64,000 nt of DNA from Rhopalosiphum padi (taxonomy: Eukaryota > Arthropoda > Insecta > Hemiptera > Aphididae): NCBI RefSeq assembly GCF_020882245.1, contig NC_083597.1, forward strand, positions 8,280,581 to 8,344,580, given 5' to 3'. Positions within the stretch are counted from its first letter, which is position 1. Each line of letters starts with the position of its first letter. Under the pieces are notes generated by a model, which did no database searches, had not been told where the DNA came from, and saw only the letters and a program-made list of their open reading frames with translations. Both the position numbers and the translations under genes were made by a program. Below, in pieces: positions 14,301 through 28,111 of this stretch.

Positions 14301-17300
14301 AATAGGAAGCTTAATATACAATTAATGGAGATCATTAAAAAATTTCAATAGCTCATTCATCTAATTAACATTCCTCCACTAAGATTCATCACAAAGACCT
14401 TTATTTATTATATTAGTATTCTTTCTTAAACAAGTTGATATAGATGAACAACAAACTAATGGCATTACAGTCACTTGCACAAGAAGTATCTACCGAGTAT
14501 AAGAGATTTTTACTTTAATGTTATGGTTTTGGTTTTTTTCATAAAAAAAACATAGAATATTAGTTTAATTTTGATTACTTAATTCCATTAATAAGTAAAT
14601 ATTTTACACTAATTTTTTTATTATAACTGAAAATAATGCTATTACCACGATGTATAATTAATTATCTAATTTTATTACCATTTTTTTTCAGATGCAGAAC
14701 GTAATTGGTGACTTCATTATAAAGCATTTGCAGTCGCTCGCACGAGAAGAAAGTCTCTAGTGTAATAATGGTGAATAACCTTGAAAAGGTGTTTTGTTTT
14801 ATAAAAAAAAGAGTATAGAAATCAATTGTTATTTTGATTTGTTATTTCTATTTATAAGTAAATAATTTAGCATTCAATTTTCATTATATCTATTGAAATT
14901 GCTATCACCCAGTGTTATCAGTTATTACCTTATTTTATTACAATTTACAGGTACAAAACGAAATTGGTGACTTCCTAATAAAGCATTTGCAGTCGATCGG
15001 ACGAGAAAAAAGTCTCTACCGTAATAAGGGTGAATAACCTTGAAAAGGTATTTTGTTTTATCAAAAAAAGAGCATAGAAATTGCTTTCACCTAGATTTAT
15101 CACTAATTACCTTATTTATTACAATTTTCAGGTACAGAACGAAATTGGTGACTTCTTAATAAAGCATTTGTAGTCGCTTGCATAGAAAATAATACCATTA
15201 AACCAATTGATATATATCTCATGATGAAATGTTTATGGATTTCTTCTTTTATTGAGCATTTAATTATACTCTTGTATTGCTATATAAACATTAAAAATTA
15301 GTAAGTAGATAATGTTCAAGCTTCAAAAAGGCTTTAATAATATAAAATGATCAAGAGTTCCAAATTATCTGATTTTAGGCTATAACATATCGTAGACAAT
15401 GATGTATATTTAACAATCAATGTTTGCGATAAGCTGGAACTGCAAATCTAGATTAAGCATTTATACATTAATGGATAATAACCATGGTCATTTCATTATT
15501 AAAATAGGAAGCTTAATATACAATTAATGGAGATCTTTAAAACATTTCAATAGCTCATTCATCTAATTAACATTCCTCCACTAAGATTCATCACAAAGAC
15601 CTTTATTTATTATATTAGTATTCTTTCTTAAACAAGTTGATATAGATGAACAACAAACTAATGGCATTACAGTCACTTGCACAAGAAGTATCTACCGAGT
15701 ATAAGAGATTTTTACTTTAATGTTATGGTTTTGGTTTTTTTCATAAAAAAAACATAGAATATTAGTTTAATTTTGATTACTTAATTCCATTAATAAGTAA
15801 ATATTTTACACTAATTTTTTTATTATAACTGAAAATAATGCTATTACCACGATGTATAATTAATTATCTAATTTTATTACCATTTTTTTCAGATGCAGAA
15901 CGTAATTGGTGACTTCATTATAAAGCATTTGCAGTCGCTCGCACGAGAAGAAAGTCTCTAGTGTAATAATGGTGAATAACCTTGAAAAGGTGTTTTGTTT
16001 TATAAAAAAAAGAGTATAGAAATCAATTGTTATTTTGATTTGTTATTTCTATTTATAAGTAAATAATTTAGCATTCAATTTTCATTATATCTATTGAAAT
16101 TGCTATCACCCAGTGTTATCAGTTATTACCTTATTTTATTACAATTTACAGGTACAAAACGAAATTGGTGACTTCCTAATAAAGCATTTGCAGTCGCTCG
16201 TACGAGAAGCATGTCTCTACTGTAATAATGGTGAATAACCTTGTAAAGGTATTTTGTTTTATCAATAAAAGACCATAGAAATTGCTATCACCCAGATTTA
16301 TCACTAATTACCTTATTTTATTACCATTTTCAGGTACAGAACGAAATTGGTGACTTCTTAATAAAGCATTTGTAGTCGCTTGCATAGAAAATAATACCAT
16401 TAAATCAATTGATATATAACTCATGATGAAATGTTTATGGATTTCTTCTTTTATTGAGCATTTAATTATACTCTTGTATTGCTTTATAAACATTAAAAAT
16501 TAGTAAGTAGATAATGTTCAAGCTTCAAAAAGGTTTTAATAATATAAAATGCTCAAGGGTTCCAAATTATCTGATTTTTGGCTATAACTTATCTTAGACA
16601 ATGATGTATATTTAACAATCAATGTTTGCGATAAGCTGGAACTGCAAATCTAGATTAAGCATTTATACATTAATGGATAATAACCATGGTCATTTCATTA
16701 TTAAAATAGGAAGCTTAATATACAATTAATGGAGATCATTAAAACATTTCAATAGCTCATTCATCTAATTAACTTTCCTCCACTAAGATTCATCACAAAG
16801 ACCTTAATTTACTATATTTGTATTCTGTCTTAAACAAGTTGATATAGATGACTAACAAACTAATGGCATTACAGTCACTTGCACAAGAAGTATCTACCGA
16901 GTATAAGAGATTTTTACTTTAATGTTATGGTTTTGGTTTTTTTCATAAAAAAAACATAGAATATTAGTTTAATTTTGATTAATTAATTCCATTAAAGAGT
17001 AAATATTTTACACTAATTTTTTTATTATAACTGAAAACATTGCTATTAACACGATGTATAATTAATTATCGAATTTTATTACCATTTTTTTTCAGATGCA
17101 GAACGGAATTGATGACTTCCTAATAAAGCATTTGCAGTCGCTCGCACGAGAAGAAAGTCTCTACTGTAATAATGGTGAATAACCTTGAAAAGGTATTTTG
17201 TTTTATAAAAAAAAGAGTACAGAAATCAATTGTTATTTTGATTTGTTATTTCTATTTAAAAGTAAATAATGTAGCATACAATTTTCATTATATCTATTGA

Positions 17301-18659
17301 AATTGCTATCACCCAGTCTTATCAATTATTACCTTATTTTATTACAATTTTCAGGTACAGAACGAAATTAGTGACTTCCTATCAAAGCATTTGCAGTCGC
17401 TCGCACGAGAACAATGTCTCTACTGTAATAATGGTGAATAACCTTGAACAGGTATTTTGTTTTATCAAAAAAAAACCATAGAAATTGCTATCACCCAGAT
17501 TTATCACTTATTACCTTATTTTATTACCATTTTCAGGTACAGAACGAAATTGGTGACTTCCTATCAAAGCATTTGCAGTCGCTCGCACGAGAACAATGTC
17601 TCTACTGTAATAATGGTGAATAACCTTGAAAAGGTATTTTGTTTTATAAAAAAAAGACCATAGAAATTGCTATCACCCAGATTTATCACTAATTACCTTA
17701 TTTTATTACCATTTTCAGGTATAGAACGAAATTGGTGACTTCTTAATAAAGCATTTGTAGTCGCTCGCATAGAAAATAATACCATTAAATCAATTGATAT
17801 ATAACTCATGATGAAATGTTTATGGATTTCTTCTTTTATTGAGCATTTAATTATACTCTTGTATTGCTATATAAACATTAAAACTTAGTAAGTAGATAAT
17901 GTTCATGCTTCAAAAACGTTTTAATAATATAAAATGCCCAAGGTTTCCAAATTATCTGATTTTTGGTTATAACTTATCGTAGACAATGATGTATATTTAA
18001 CAATCAATGTTTGCGATAAACTGGATTTGCAAATCTAGATTAAGCATTTATACATTAATGGATAATAACCATGGTCATTTCATTATTTAAATAGGAAGCT
18101 TAATATACAATTAATGGAGATCATTAAAACATATCAATAGCTCATTCATCTTATTAACTTTCCTCCACTAAGATTCATCACAAATACCTTAACTTATGAT
18201 ATAAGTATTCTTTCTTAAACAAGTTGATATAGATGACCAACAAATTAATAGCATTACAGTCACTTGCACAAGAAATATCTACCGAGTATAAGAGATTTTT
18301 ACTTTAATGTTATGGTTTTAGTTTTTTTCATAAAAAAATATAGAATATTACTTTAATTTTGATTAATTAATTCCATTAATAAGTAAATATTTTACACTAA
18401 TATTTTTATTATAACTGAAAAAATTGCTGTTACCAAGAAGTATAATTAATTATCTAATTTTATTACCATTTTTTTCAGATGCAGAACGGAATTGGTGACT
18501 TCCTAATAAAGCATTTGCAGTCGCTCGCACGAGAACAATGTCTCTACTGTAATAATGGTGAATAACCTTGAAAAGGTATTTTGTTTTATCAAAAAAAGAC
18601 CATAGAAAATGCTATCACCCATATTTATCACTAATTACCTTATTTTATTATCATTTTCA

Positions 18660-19375
18660 GGTACAGAACGAAATTGGTGACTTCTTAATAAAGCATTTGT
18701 AGTCGCTTGCACAGAAAATAATACCATTAAATCAATTGATATATAACTCATGATGAAATGTTTATGGATTTTTTCCTTTTATGAGCATTTAATTATATTC
18801 TTGTAATGCTATATAGACATTATAAATTGGTAAGAAGATAATGTACAATCTTAAAAAATGTTTTAATAATATAAAGTGCTCTAGGGTTCCAAATTATCGG
18901 ATTTTTGGTAATAACTTATAGTATAATACAGTATATCATTATAACAATGATATGTATTCAACAATCAATGTTTACGATAAGCTGGAACTGAAAATCTATA
19001 TTAAGTATTTATACATTAATGGATACTATAACCATGGTCATTTCATTATTTAAATAGGAAGCTTAATATACAATTAATGTAGATCATTAAAACATATCAT
19101 TAGCTCATTTATCTAATTAACTTTCCTCCACTAGGATTCATCACAAATAAATTAATTTATTATATTAGTATTGTTTCTTAAACAAGTTGATATAGATGAC
19201 CAAAAAACTAATGCCATTACAGTCATTTGCACAAGAAGTATCTACCAAGTATAAGTGATTTTTCTTAAATGTTATAATTTTGGTTTTTTTCATAAAAAAG
19301 CATAGAATATAATTTTAATTTTGATTTTTTATTTTCATTATTAGGAAATATTTTATACTAATATTTTTATTATAT
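18660..19375. repeat. Terminal, diverged satellite unit of the array
   Basis: The last unit is clearly more diverged than those inside the array (many substitutions and small indels from about 18750 on). It ends where the array unit would read into actgaaaac; here it runs on into ttagatgaatatattagg. The same diverged unit, with the same exit point, lies left of duplication copy B (44680-45476). Confidence 0.85.
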
Positions 19376-19395
19376 TTAAAGTTTTAGATGAATAT

Positions 19396-20169
19396 ATTAG
19401 GAATTAAAATTATATTTTTCAATTCCACCTGAATCTAAGTCTTCAATAGAAAAGATTTTTTTAACTGGTCGGCTATTAATCACTAGGAAATTATTATCAA
19501 AATGTAACTCAAATAACATGTCAGATATTAAAAATATAATTCAGATACTTTATAAATTGTTATTGCTCTAAATTCTATATTGTATTTTTATTTTTGGGTA
19601 AAGTCGTATATTGTTATGGAATTTTATATTTACTGCAGGTTGATTCATAAAAAGAAATTAAAAAAATTAATTGTTTAGTTAAGTAAACGAGTTCCTTTTT
19701 TATGGACTGAACGTGAACGTGAACGTATCAATTTTTTTAGTGAACGTTCCGAACACTGATTTTTTCATTATGTGAACATGTGTAATGTTTGTGTGATTTA
19801 TTCCATATTAATACTCAGTCACTCTTTTTTAAATAAAAAAAATGGCGGGCTGGTCTCGAGCATTCCATTTCAACGATAAAAGTGTTCGTAACATCATGCC
19901 ATTTACCGTCAAGCTTGTCCCTCCGAAATCAACGTTGTTGGCAGGAATACCATTTTTTCCCGTTACAAACAGTGTGTCTATAGTGTTGATATCTCTTGTA
20001 CAATCATCATTTTTTATTAAGTTGTTGGGACTGTATGTATTTGTTCTGTAATTTGTTGTTTGTCGGTCGATGATCCACTGTTGTCTTTCATTTACTTGGA
20101 TCCCGCCACACGGTTGACATCTCCATCGCCGTAAACTCATTTCAGATATTTGCATTGACAGTCTTCGAT
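19396..20169 (+). other. Upstream region and likely 5' leader of HP1-like copy A
   Basis: This stretch has no convincing protein. Its CpG content is higher than its surroundings between about 19840 and 20140, as expected for a promoter or leader, and it leads without a break to the exon 1 donor at 20181. Open frames on either strand here (for example 19842-20051 plus and 20191-19829 minus) recur in copy B but have no recognisable domain. They are probably chance frames in a conserved duplicate. Confidence 0.35.
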
Positions 20170-21523
20170 ATGAATCCCAGGTGAGTAACAACTAAAATAT
20201 TTATGCATATGCCCGAGCTTCTGAATTTCCTGTAACTCGGTTTTACCCGCTGTTTTCATTGTTTGCAAATGTTATCTGTTATCCATATTATCTGCACATG
20301 ACTGAGGTCTGAATAGTTTAAAAAAAAAAAATCATTATCTTGTAGTTCATCGGTAATTTTGGCGACGTCGCCACCGTCATCATTATCCAAATGAAGGTAA
20401 TGGTGGTTATAGGTAAATTTTCGACCGTACAAATAATAAATCACGAAATCCATTTCGAATTTATAATGGATACCTACCTACATCAACAATTTTCCAATCG
20501 CGTAACCTGAGAGTTGAAAGTGTTATGCATTGCCTTTCTCTTACTTTGTAGTCCTAAGTGACTAAGTAGATTATAATGCAATGCACATACGTCTTCGCCG
20601 TAGACAGGCTACGATGGTTTTCGGACTTACCCTATTTATGCGCGTTCTTGTTTGTGTCAACTGTCAGGATCGACTAATTGGTACACAAATGATCGTCGTA
20701 GTCATGTTTTCATATATCTATCAAACGAACAAATAATAATAAAAAAAACTACTTTTTACTACATGTATGTATACAAATACATCAGATATGAATATGTCTT
20801 ATAGTTGTGACTTTTACTTTTCTTTCTAACGGCGAATTGTGAGTTCATCATTCTTGGAGCTCTGCTGCTGGTTTATTAAATAAGACAATACACACCTATT
20901 ATGCATTTACGCGCATATTAAGTTTTGTGTTTTCCAATTAGTAATGTGATTCTGTCATCTTTTTAAATTCTACATAATATTTCAGGGATATTTGTAGAAT
21001 AAAAATGGTTAGATTTTGTTCTACAAATATACAATTTTTATTTTATTATTTTTTTTTTTTATTATTATTATTAATATTAAACATAAGTAACTAAAACAAT
21101 GTAGTGAATCATAAGCATACTATTAATTATATCATACAAATTATATGATTTGTAAGGCATAATACTTATAGAAGTTACATGTATACAAAAAAAAGTTTAG
21201 TAACACTGTTTGGTTGTCATCTGCAGCAACCTATTTTAAATAAATGATAAATCCATTTTGATGTTTCAATTATCAACATATTAATGTAATTTTCTTACAG
21301 CTCAAGCAAAAAACTGATCGGTTCAAATGCAGAACATGAAAATTCCAAGCCTAACAATAAACAAGCAGAAAAAATTGTAGGAGTTACTGATTGCCCGTTG
21401 ACATTTTTAGTGAAGTTTAAAGGAATTGATGAAGCCGAGTTGATACCAGCTAAAGAGGCTAATAAAAAATTCCCACAAATCGTTCTCGATTTCTATTTAT
21501 CATTACCAATAGAGTGGGTTTAG
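20170..21523 (+). CDS. Chromoshadow-domain-only HP1-like protein, copy A (two exons)
   Basis: Exon 1 holds only ATG AAT CCC AG (20170-20180), followed by a strong donor (GTGAGT). Exon 2 (21301-21523) follows a ttcttacag acceptor, and the phase joins exactly. The predicted product is 77 aa. Residues about 25-77 look like the chromoshadow domain of heterochromatin protein 1: FLVKFKGIDEAELIPAKEAN, then FPQIV, and a C-terminal IEWV matching the usual LTWH-type end. HP1 family proteins dimerise through this domain and use the dimer groove and C-terminal tail to bind PxVxL partners. No chromodomain exon is visible, so methyl-histone binding is not expected. Compared with copy B, six bases are missing at the start of the domain (TDFSGP becomes TDCP). 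The ATG is the only in-frame start after a stop at 20071. Expression is unproven; a decayed fragment remains possible. Confidence 0.62.
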
Positions 21524-23681
21524 ATAAATTAAATGGCGTTTAATAACTATTATAATACAGATAAGGATGACAAGTGTTCAAAAAGGGACTTTTATTTTAT
21601 ATCATATCTTATTGTAAATGTCTTCAATTATTTAATTTTATTATATGTAGTAGGTATGCCTTACAGATAAATTTATTAGTTCATCAATTATTAAATATTT
21701 AAATGTTAGTAATTAAATACTTTCATAAAATAGCAATTTTTTTTTATTACAGTATAATAATAGTGTTCTCTTAAAATTTGTTTATATATCAGTTTATGTT
21801 ATTAAATAATTATTGGTTTTGAAAAATTATTTCTTAATAGGACACACCCTATTGTCACTGTCTTACAGATGTAAAACATAGCAAAAACTGTATTGCACGG
21901 GAAAGAACCAAACTACAATCATAACTAAGAAACAGCATTTTCACTACATAAAAAAAAGAACATTGGCTGTGAAATATTGTTATTATTTTTAGATATCTTG
22001 ACTAAAAATAAAATAATTTAAAATAATGGATTTTGAAACAATTTGAAATTGTATAAGTGATATAAAATAAATAAAAACGTTATTTCACAGATAATGTTGT
22101 CAACTATATTATTTATCAATTTGGAGTCTTAACTACAGTCAAATTGGTTCTATTCCACGCTAAACAGCTTTTGCTATGTTTTACGGTAACAACACGCGAG
22201 TGTAGTTTCCACTTAAATGCCAAAATATGTTAATTTAAGTTTATTTATTTGTTCAAATGTTGAGTCTAAATATTGAATACTTGTATCTTATTTTAATAAT
22301 TAAAAGCATTTTTTCACCGTATATTATCTATTATTATCGACAGAGCTATAGTACCATTTAAAATCATCTAGTTATTTTGTTTTTTTGTATTATCAATATC
22401 ACTGTAAATTTATAGCTAGTATGACCAAACGTGATGATTTTTCAGCAAGTATCCCAATAAATATTTTAATCGTCTCAGTACAGTAAAATATACAGAGTTT
22501 TACTCAACGTCCAACTTTAAACAAAATACAACTTCAAATAATTTTTATTATATTTAATATTCATTTTTATCTATTGTATATTAATTTTCAAAATTAATAT
22601 GTTTTATCCATTTTAATTTTAATTGTAGTTAATTGTAATCATTACAATGATTATGTGTTTTAATTGTAAGCAATTTGACAAAGGTTGTAACTTATTTCAC
22701 AAGAAGATTAAAAAAAAAATAAATATTCATATTCTATAATTGGTTGCTAATAACAATAATAATACAATGAAGGTGTCTAAACCTAGTTTAATTTATCACT
22801 AAGGAGTTAAGCCACAATCCTTTTATCACTATTTTAGTTATGAAAAAATATTGATTATGCAATAAACCTCTTATATCATATATGTATATTTATACTAGTC
22901 TGCTCATGTTTTAAGATGAATTCTATCATTAGTGCCATCTTCATTTTCCACCAATATGTCGACACATAGATTTTGAGTGAGTCATATGCATAAAATCTGA
23001 AATTTAAATTAAGATTATATTAATACAAATTTTATATTAAAAACGAGATTGTTATACATTAAACTAATAGCAATTTAAAAACATTTAAATAATAATATAT
23101 TTTTTTAAATGTACATAAACTTGATAACTTTTGTACCAAAACCATTTATATTAAAATTTCTGCAAAAACAGCCAAAAAATGTAATGAAATTGATAAATTT
23201 TTTTTAAAAAAATGCAATGAATTAAAAATTAATTAACCATCAATAATCAGAAAATTAATATACAAAAATATAGTTCAATTTTTATAAAGTATATTTGAAT
23301 ATTTATTATAACTGAATAGGTAGTGATATAAATTTAACTCAAGTTAAAGAATACAATTTTTACGTAAATATATTTATTTAATAAAATATCAAAATGTTTG
23401 AGTAACTTCAAATGTACTTATTAAATTTTTTATTTGTAAAACTATTAATTTATAAAAAAATTTAGTTACAAGTGCAATTATTATAATTGTTACATTTTCA
23501 AGTAAACTGTAAACTATACATTCTTATCTTCATTTTCATAAAATCCATTTAAATAAAATTTTTATATTTTATGAACTCACCAAGCAAGTGATCATTAAGA
23601 TTTACAATTATAATATAATTACTATTTTATGATAAACAAATATTAAAGTGAAATTTTAATATTGTAATTAGCAAAGTTATT
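21524..23681. other. Non-coding remainder of duplication copy A
   Basis: AT-rich DNA downstream of the HP1-like stop. It holds no open frame with a recognisable domain. Its only notable property is its close match to 47731-49851. Confidence 0.7.
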
Positions 23682-26600
23682 GGTAACTCAAATATTTGAA
23701 TTGCTGTCAGGGTTGGCAATTTATTTTATTTATTATAACTGGTTACAAGTTACAATTATGTAACTAAGTTTCATTTAAAGTTAAAAGTTGCATTGGTAAA
23801 TAACATATGTTTGTATTTATTTATTAATTATAATATAATTAATACATTTTAAAAGTTGAATGTATTAGGCATATGATAACCTACCTAAATAATAAATTAC
23901 AATAAAAAAACATGTTTATATAACAGTCTTTAAAACATTTATCAATTGTCTAACGTAACAGTCTTAAAATCAGTAATTATTAGTCTTCTTATAAAATAAG
24001 TGCATGAAACATAGGTATAGTAATATTTATATTTTATAGCAATTAAATTGTTAACTAAGTCAATGGTATTTATATAATATGGTAGGTAATACAATTTAAA
24101 CATGAAATTAAATTTAAAATTAAATAAAAGAATTGTATACATTTTTTTTTACTAAAATGCATATGATTAATTTTCTTTAAGAAAAACTAATTTTTAATTG
24201 TGGTCAGATAAATTTCTTCTACTAGGACAATGAATGAACCCAGCAAATGAAAGTAATCTTTATACTGGAGCAAAAGAACAGAGATTTGTATTAAATTTTA
24301 CAAATAGTTTTTTTATTGTGACATAATTATTTAAAATTGATAATGACTTATTTTTGTTATTAAAAAATTGTCGTTATAAATAATAAATACAGTCGATTAC
24401 GGCCAAAGATACATAAACATACCTAATATTATGTTTATATATTATCTGTGATTACAGCACCAAAATGTTTTTTTAATTTAATTGTTTTTATAATAATATG
24501 ATAATCATATAATGATAAATACAAATCAATTAGCAATGTAATGAATTATTTTTAAAGTTGTCTTCCCATATTCAACTGTATGAAGAAAAAATTACCCGAT
24601 TTGCTATCGGCACTTGAACCAATTATTACAAGTTGGTGCACATGGAAAGAAGCAGTTATATTTAATAAAAATAACTATGTGTTTATCAGCAACTCAGCAA
24701 GTCTAGAGTTGTAAGAAAATGCTTGTTTGAAAAAAAAATTAACTTTTAAGGACAAATTCGAGCAATTACAAATTTAAAAAGATACTAATATAACTTTACT
24801 ATGATCATTAAAGATTATGAGAAATATAATTTTAATTGCATCACAAAAAAAAAAAAAAATTATGTTGAAAAACAATAATATAAAGCTTCTGAAAACTTCA
24901 ATCTTTACTCTATGGCCTTTATGATGTATGCATGACAATAATAAATATGTTTATCAATAAGTAAATTTTATTTTTATTTGTTTAAATTGTTGTTTTTATA
25001 AAATGTTTATATTAGGTATATTATTTTTTTTTCTTTCATAAATATTTATCAAATAAACCGTATTAAAGGATTTAATATATTTTTAAATATGTACTGTTCT
25101 TTGATTAATATTATAAGCTGATATCTAAAATCAAAAAGTTAAGTTTATCTAATTGAGTAACATTAATGTTTATGGAAGAAATTAAAAACATAATAGACGA
25201 GTACAGTATGTAAATTATTGGGAAGTCAGTATCTGTGATTCAAAAAATAATGCAGATCTTGTAGTGCATTTTTTTCAATGTAATGTATCACAAATAAGTA
25301 ATAACCTACCTTTTACAATAATCTAAAATAAAAAAAAGTAAAAAACCATTTTTAATTTTTTCCAAAAAAATTTTTTTAATTTGAAAATAGCCATTTTTTA
25401 TTGAAACAAACAATACGACAGAAATGTGATTGGGAAGGCATTTTAATATACCAGCACTTGCTTTCTTTATCAAACAAACGTTATATAATTTGTTAAATAA
25501 AAAAATAACTTTAAACTTGGTAGTTAGAAAATGGAGCTAAACATATTTTATTTATATTTTATTATTTTTACAATTCTACTCATTTTTAATTATTTATTAT
25601 TTTTAGTTGATATTTTTTTTTAAGATACATAATTCTTTGTATGTCTGGTTCAAATGAACCTGCGGAATATCATACTATTTTTGTGTGTGATATTGTTTTA
25701 CGCATTTTGAGCGGTATTGGATCATGTTTATGCTGTAATGAAAAGCTCAGATAAATTATTATGTAAAATGATATTGAATTTTATATTCAATATTATTTAA
25801 AATATATAGGTTAAGAAAAAAAAACAATTTTTTAGAAAATATTATAAATGATAATAACTGTAAAAATATCAATGAAATATGCAAAATATGCATTTTAAAC
25901 TTACCATCATAAAGTTCAGATTTCTAGCTCCACATGCTATAATCTGAGAGCATATAAAACTATATACAACTCCAACAACTTCCGATCCAATAAATAAGAC
26001 CTATGACCAGTTAAGAAAATGGTAAGTTACTAGAATCTGTAGTCAAGATACACAGTGTTAATTAACACCACAGATATACATGTTTTATATCTATGATTAA
26101 CACGAACCTTTTTAATACAGCTTTTATCTAAGTTGTACATTTCGTCGCCACTACGCATAACGCAATACGCATTCAATGTGTTTTCGCTACAAATTTCTTA
26201 AGTATAGAAGTCTGTACTGTGGGTAGTTTTCGTCGTTTTCGAAGACTGATAATCAGTCACTGATTACACAATGTAAATAAAGACTGATAAGTGATAACAA
26301 TAACAAGACTATAAAATTATTTTAATTATTAATAATATGATGAGGACGCTACACAGAAAATGAAACCTAAACGGCTAAACAACGCTTCAGAGATGGCTTT
26401 GTGCGTCCATATCACCACCGCTGTGCCTGTTGCGGCAAACCGTATTCATTAATACGCCTATTAGTTATTACTTATTACCTATCTCTGAAACGAAATTATC
26501 GCGGCGTAATTACGGGAGAGGCCGCATTATTTTTGATCATACATCAATTATTGCGCCGAAAATGACAGGTAGAGAAACAAAAATTTATGGTATAGAAAAA

Positions 26601-28100
26601 AGGTATACATTAATTGCGCCGGTCGATATTCTGATGTAAATATGTAATACATTGTTGTATGTAACTGTACCGAGTGCACCGAAAGGTTCCTAAAAATATA
26701 ATATATTGTGTGACGTGTGCATAATATTATTGCCTATTACCATTTACTATTGATTTTAGAACTTCCAGATAAGCCATGTAGATCATTTGGTAAATTAGTA
26801 ATTTTCAAGTTAGTGACTAAATTTTTTAACTACGAATCTGTTTTTAAGTGTTGGATTCTCTAATTGAATCTATAGTTTTTAGTTATTAAACATTTACACT
26901 CAAGACTTTTCAATGCCATTCACTATTCAGTACAATATACAAGTTGCAACGGTCACACAACTCCGTACTTTTTGTAACGTATTGACTCTGATATTAACGA
27001 ATTATATAAATTACATAAAATTAAAAGATAAATCATAAGTTAGTGGCTAGTGAATTAAAAAAAAAATCGTGATAAAAACTTCCGCTTGTACACATTTTAA
27101 TATGCACATCATATTTTACATTGGTATTTGGTAACTACATATTATTTAATATCTAATGTGCTAAAAATCGGAATTAAAAGTGCGCTTTCGTCAATTTTGA
27201 TTGTACCTATATGGCTATATGTATAAAGTATAATATTATTGTACTATGATATCTGCTAACTGACACTGGACTGTAAATTAAAAATTTAAAATGTGTGGGA
27301 TTTACTATAATAAAATAAATTAAAGATAAAGCGTATGTCTTGTCTATACTGCGTCTTGGAGTCGAAATTATAAGTGTGTTGTGGTAATGGACAGTGGTAT
27401 TTGAGTGTAACATGCTGTATATAAAAATTACATACAATGGTAGGGCGGTCGGCAATACATCGATACGCACTCTAAAAAATATATATTCTTTTTTAACTGC
27501 GACAGGATGATTTGTTTTGTTGTTGTCTTACGTAGATACTGTGTACGAACAACAATCCAGATTTATTTCATACTGAATAATTGAGGGTGTCTGAACTCTG
27601 AAGTCCATTACATCTTAAGGTTAAGTTATAGATTATACATATCTGTGGGTACGATGTATCTATGATGATATATGAAATATAATAAATTTATAATAGTAGG
27701 TATAATGATATTAGGTTGTTATTTATTGACTACTAATTTACCTACTAACTATATATCATATATATACTAATCAATAAAAAAAGCCATATACTAGTAACTA
27801 TAAGTACTTATTACCATGGATTGTATGGCTATGCGAGTTTTTGTCACATATAAAAATAATAATAATAATAATTTACTTTTTATACACCGAGCGTGTATCT
27901 GAACGCTACAAAATTATATATTTTATTTCAAAAATGTGTTTTTAAATTATTGCTTAGATATAATTTTTCTCGGAATTCTTAATAAATTTGACGGTCACTA
28001 GGTAATATCCACTAAATAATAAAACCTGTCTTGAAATGTATAAATATTTTTTATAAGCATCATATAAAACCACAATAGTATATTATATACCTATACCTAA
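23682..28100. other. AT-rich intergenic region
   Basis: No gene is supported. Immediately right of the duplication break, CAGGGTTGGCAATTTA near 23709 looks like a transposon terminus, but no partner end was found. At 26340-26640 the DNA is richer in CpG and holds two copies of an ATTGCGCCG motif (near 26549 and 26613). This may be a fragment of a DNA transposon terminus. The open frames here (26430-26639 plus, 27470-27207 minus, 24142-23942 minus) lack domains. Confidence 0.6.
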
Positions 28101-28111
28101 TATGTAAGGCC

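Larger units (their letters stand above)
1..19375. repeat. Tandem satellite array, about 944 bp units with higher-order variants
   Basis: Head-to-tail copies of one AT-rich sequence fill this stretch and run off the left edge. A diagnostic motif (gacttcttaataaagc) recurs near 47, 989, 2300, 3941, 4887, 5831, 6776, 7718, 10041, 11692, 12640, 13949, 15141, 16345, 17736 and 18680, with a variant near 8667. Spacing is mostly 942-949 bp; longer units (about 1.2, 1.3, 1.39 and 1.65 kb) arise from extra sub-monomers. Each unit has a long part of about 750 bp plus one or more short parts of about 180-260 bp built around ttttcaggtacagaacgaaa. Neighbouring units are almost identical (for example 4843-5786 against 5787-6730), which points to recent homogenisation. 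The 60-70 codon frames inside it repeat with the units and have no gene features. No function is visible. Confidence 0.97.
18660..23681. repeat. Segmental duplication, copy A
   Basis: From the last diverged satellite unit to position 23681 the sequence matches 44770-49851 in the same orientation, with scattered substitutions and small indels. The right break is sharp: both copies share gcaaagttatt and then differ completely. Copy A lacks about 55 bp present in copy B near 47150-47205, and copy B lacks about 55 bp that copy A has near 21775-21830. The copy carries one short gene (20170-21523). The rest is AT-rich non-coding DNA, including a GAACGTGAACGTGAACG run near 19710. Confidence 0.95.

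Noticed and set aside
4843..17663. Recurrent 60-70 codon frames inside the satellite (4843, 5787, 9583, 9771, 10989, 16308, 17457)
   Set aside because: They repeat with the satellite unit on both strands, have no domain, and vary with sub-monomer changes.
1..19375. CRISPR-like array
   Set aside because: Repeats are of kilobase size with no unique spacers, in a eukaryotic setting.
1..19375. Self-cleaving ribozyme in the satellite unit
   Set aside because: A ctcatgatgaaatg stretch recalls hammerhead core motifs, but the CTGATGA and paired GAAA elements are not present together.
19829..20191. 120 aa minus-strand frame, also found in copy B (46292-45960)
   Set aside because: It is conserved only because the DNA is duplicated, has no recognisable domain, and lies opposite the probable leader of the HP1-like gene.
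26430..27470. Open frames at 26430-26639 (plus) and 27470-27207 (minus)
   Set aside because: Low-complexity or unremarkable translations, with no domain, splice context or conservation visible.
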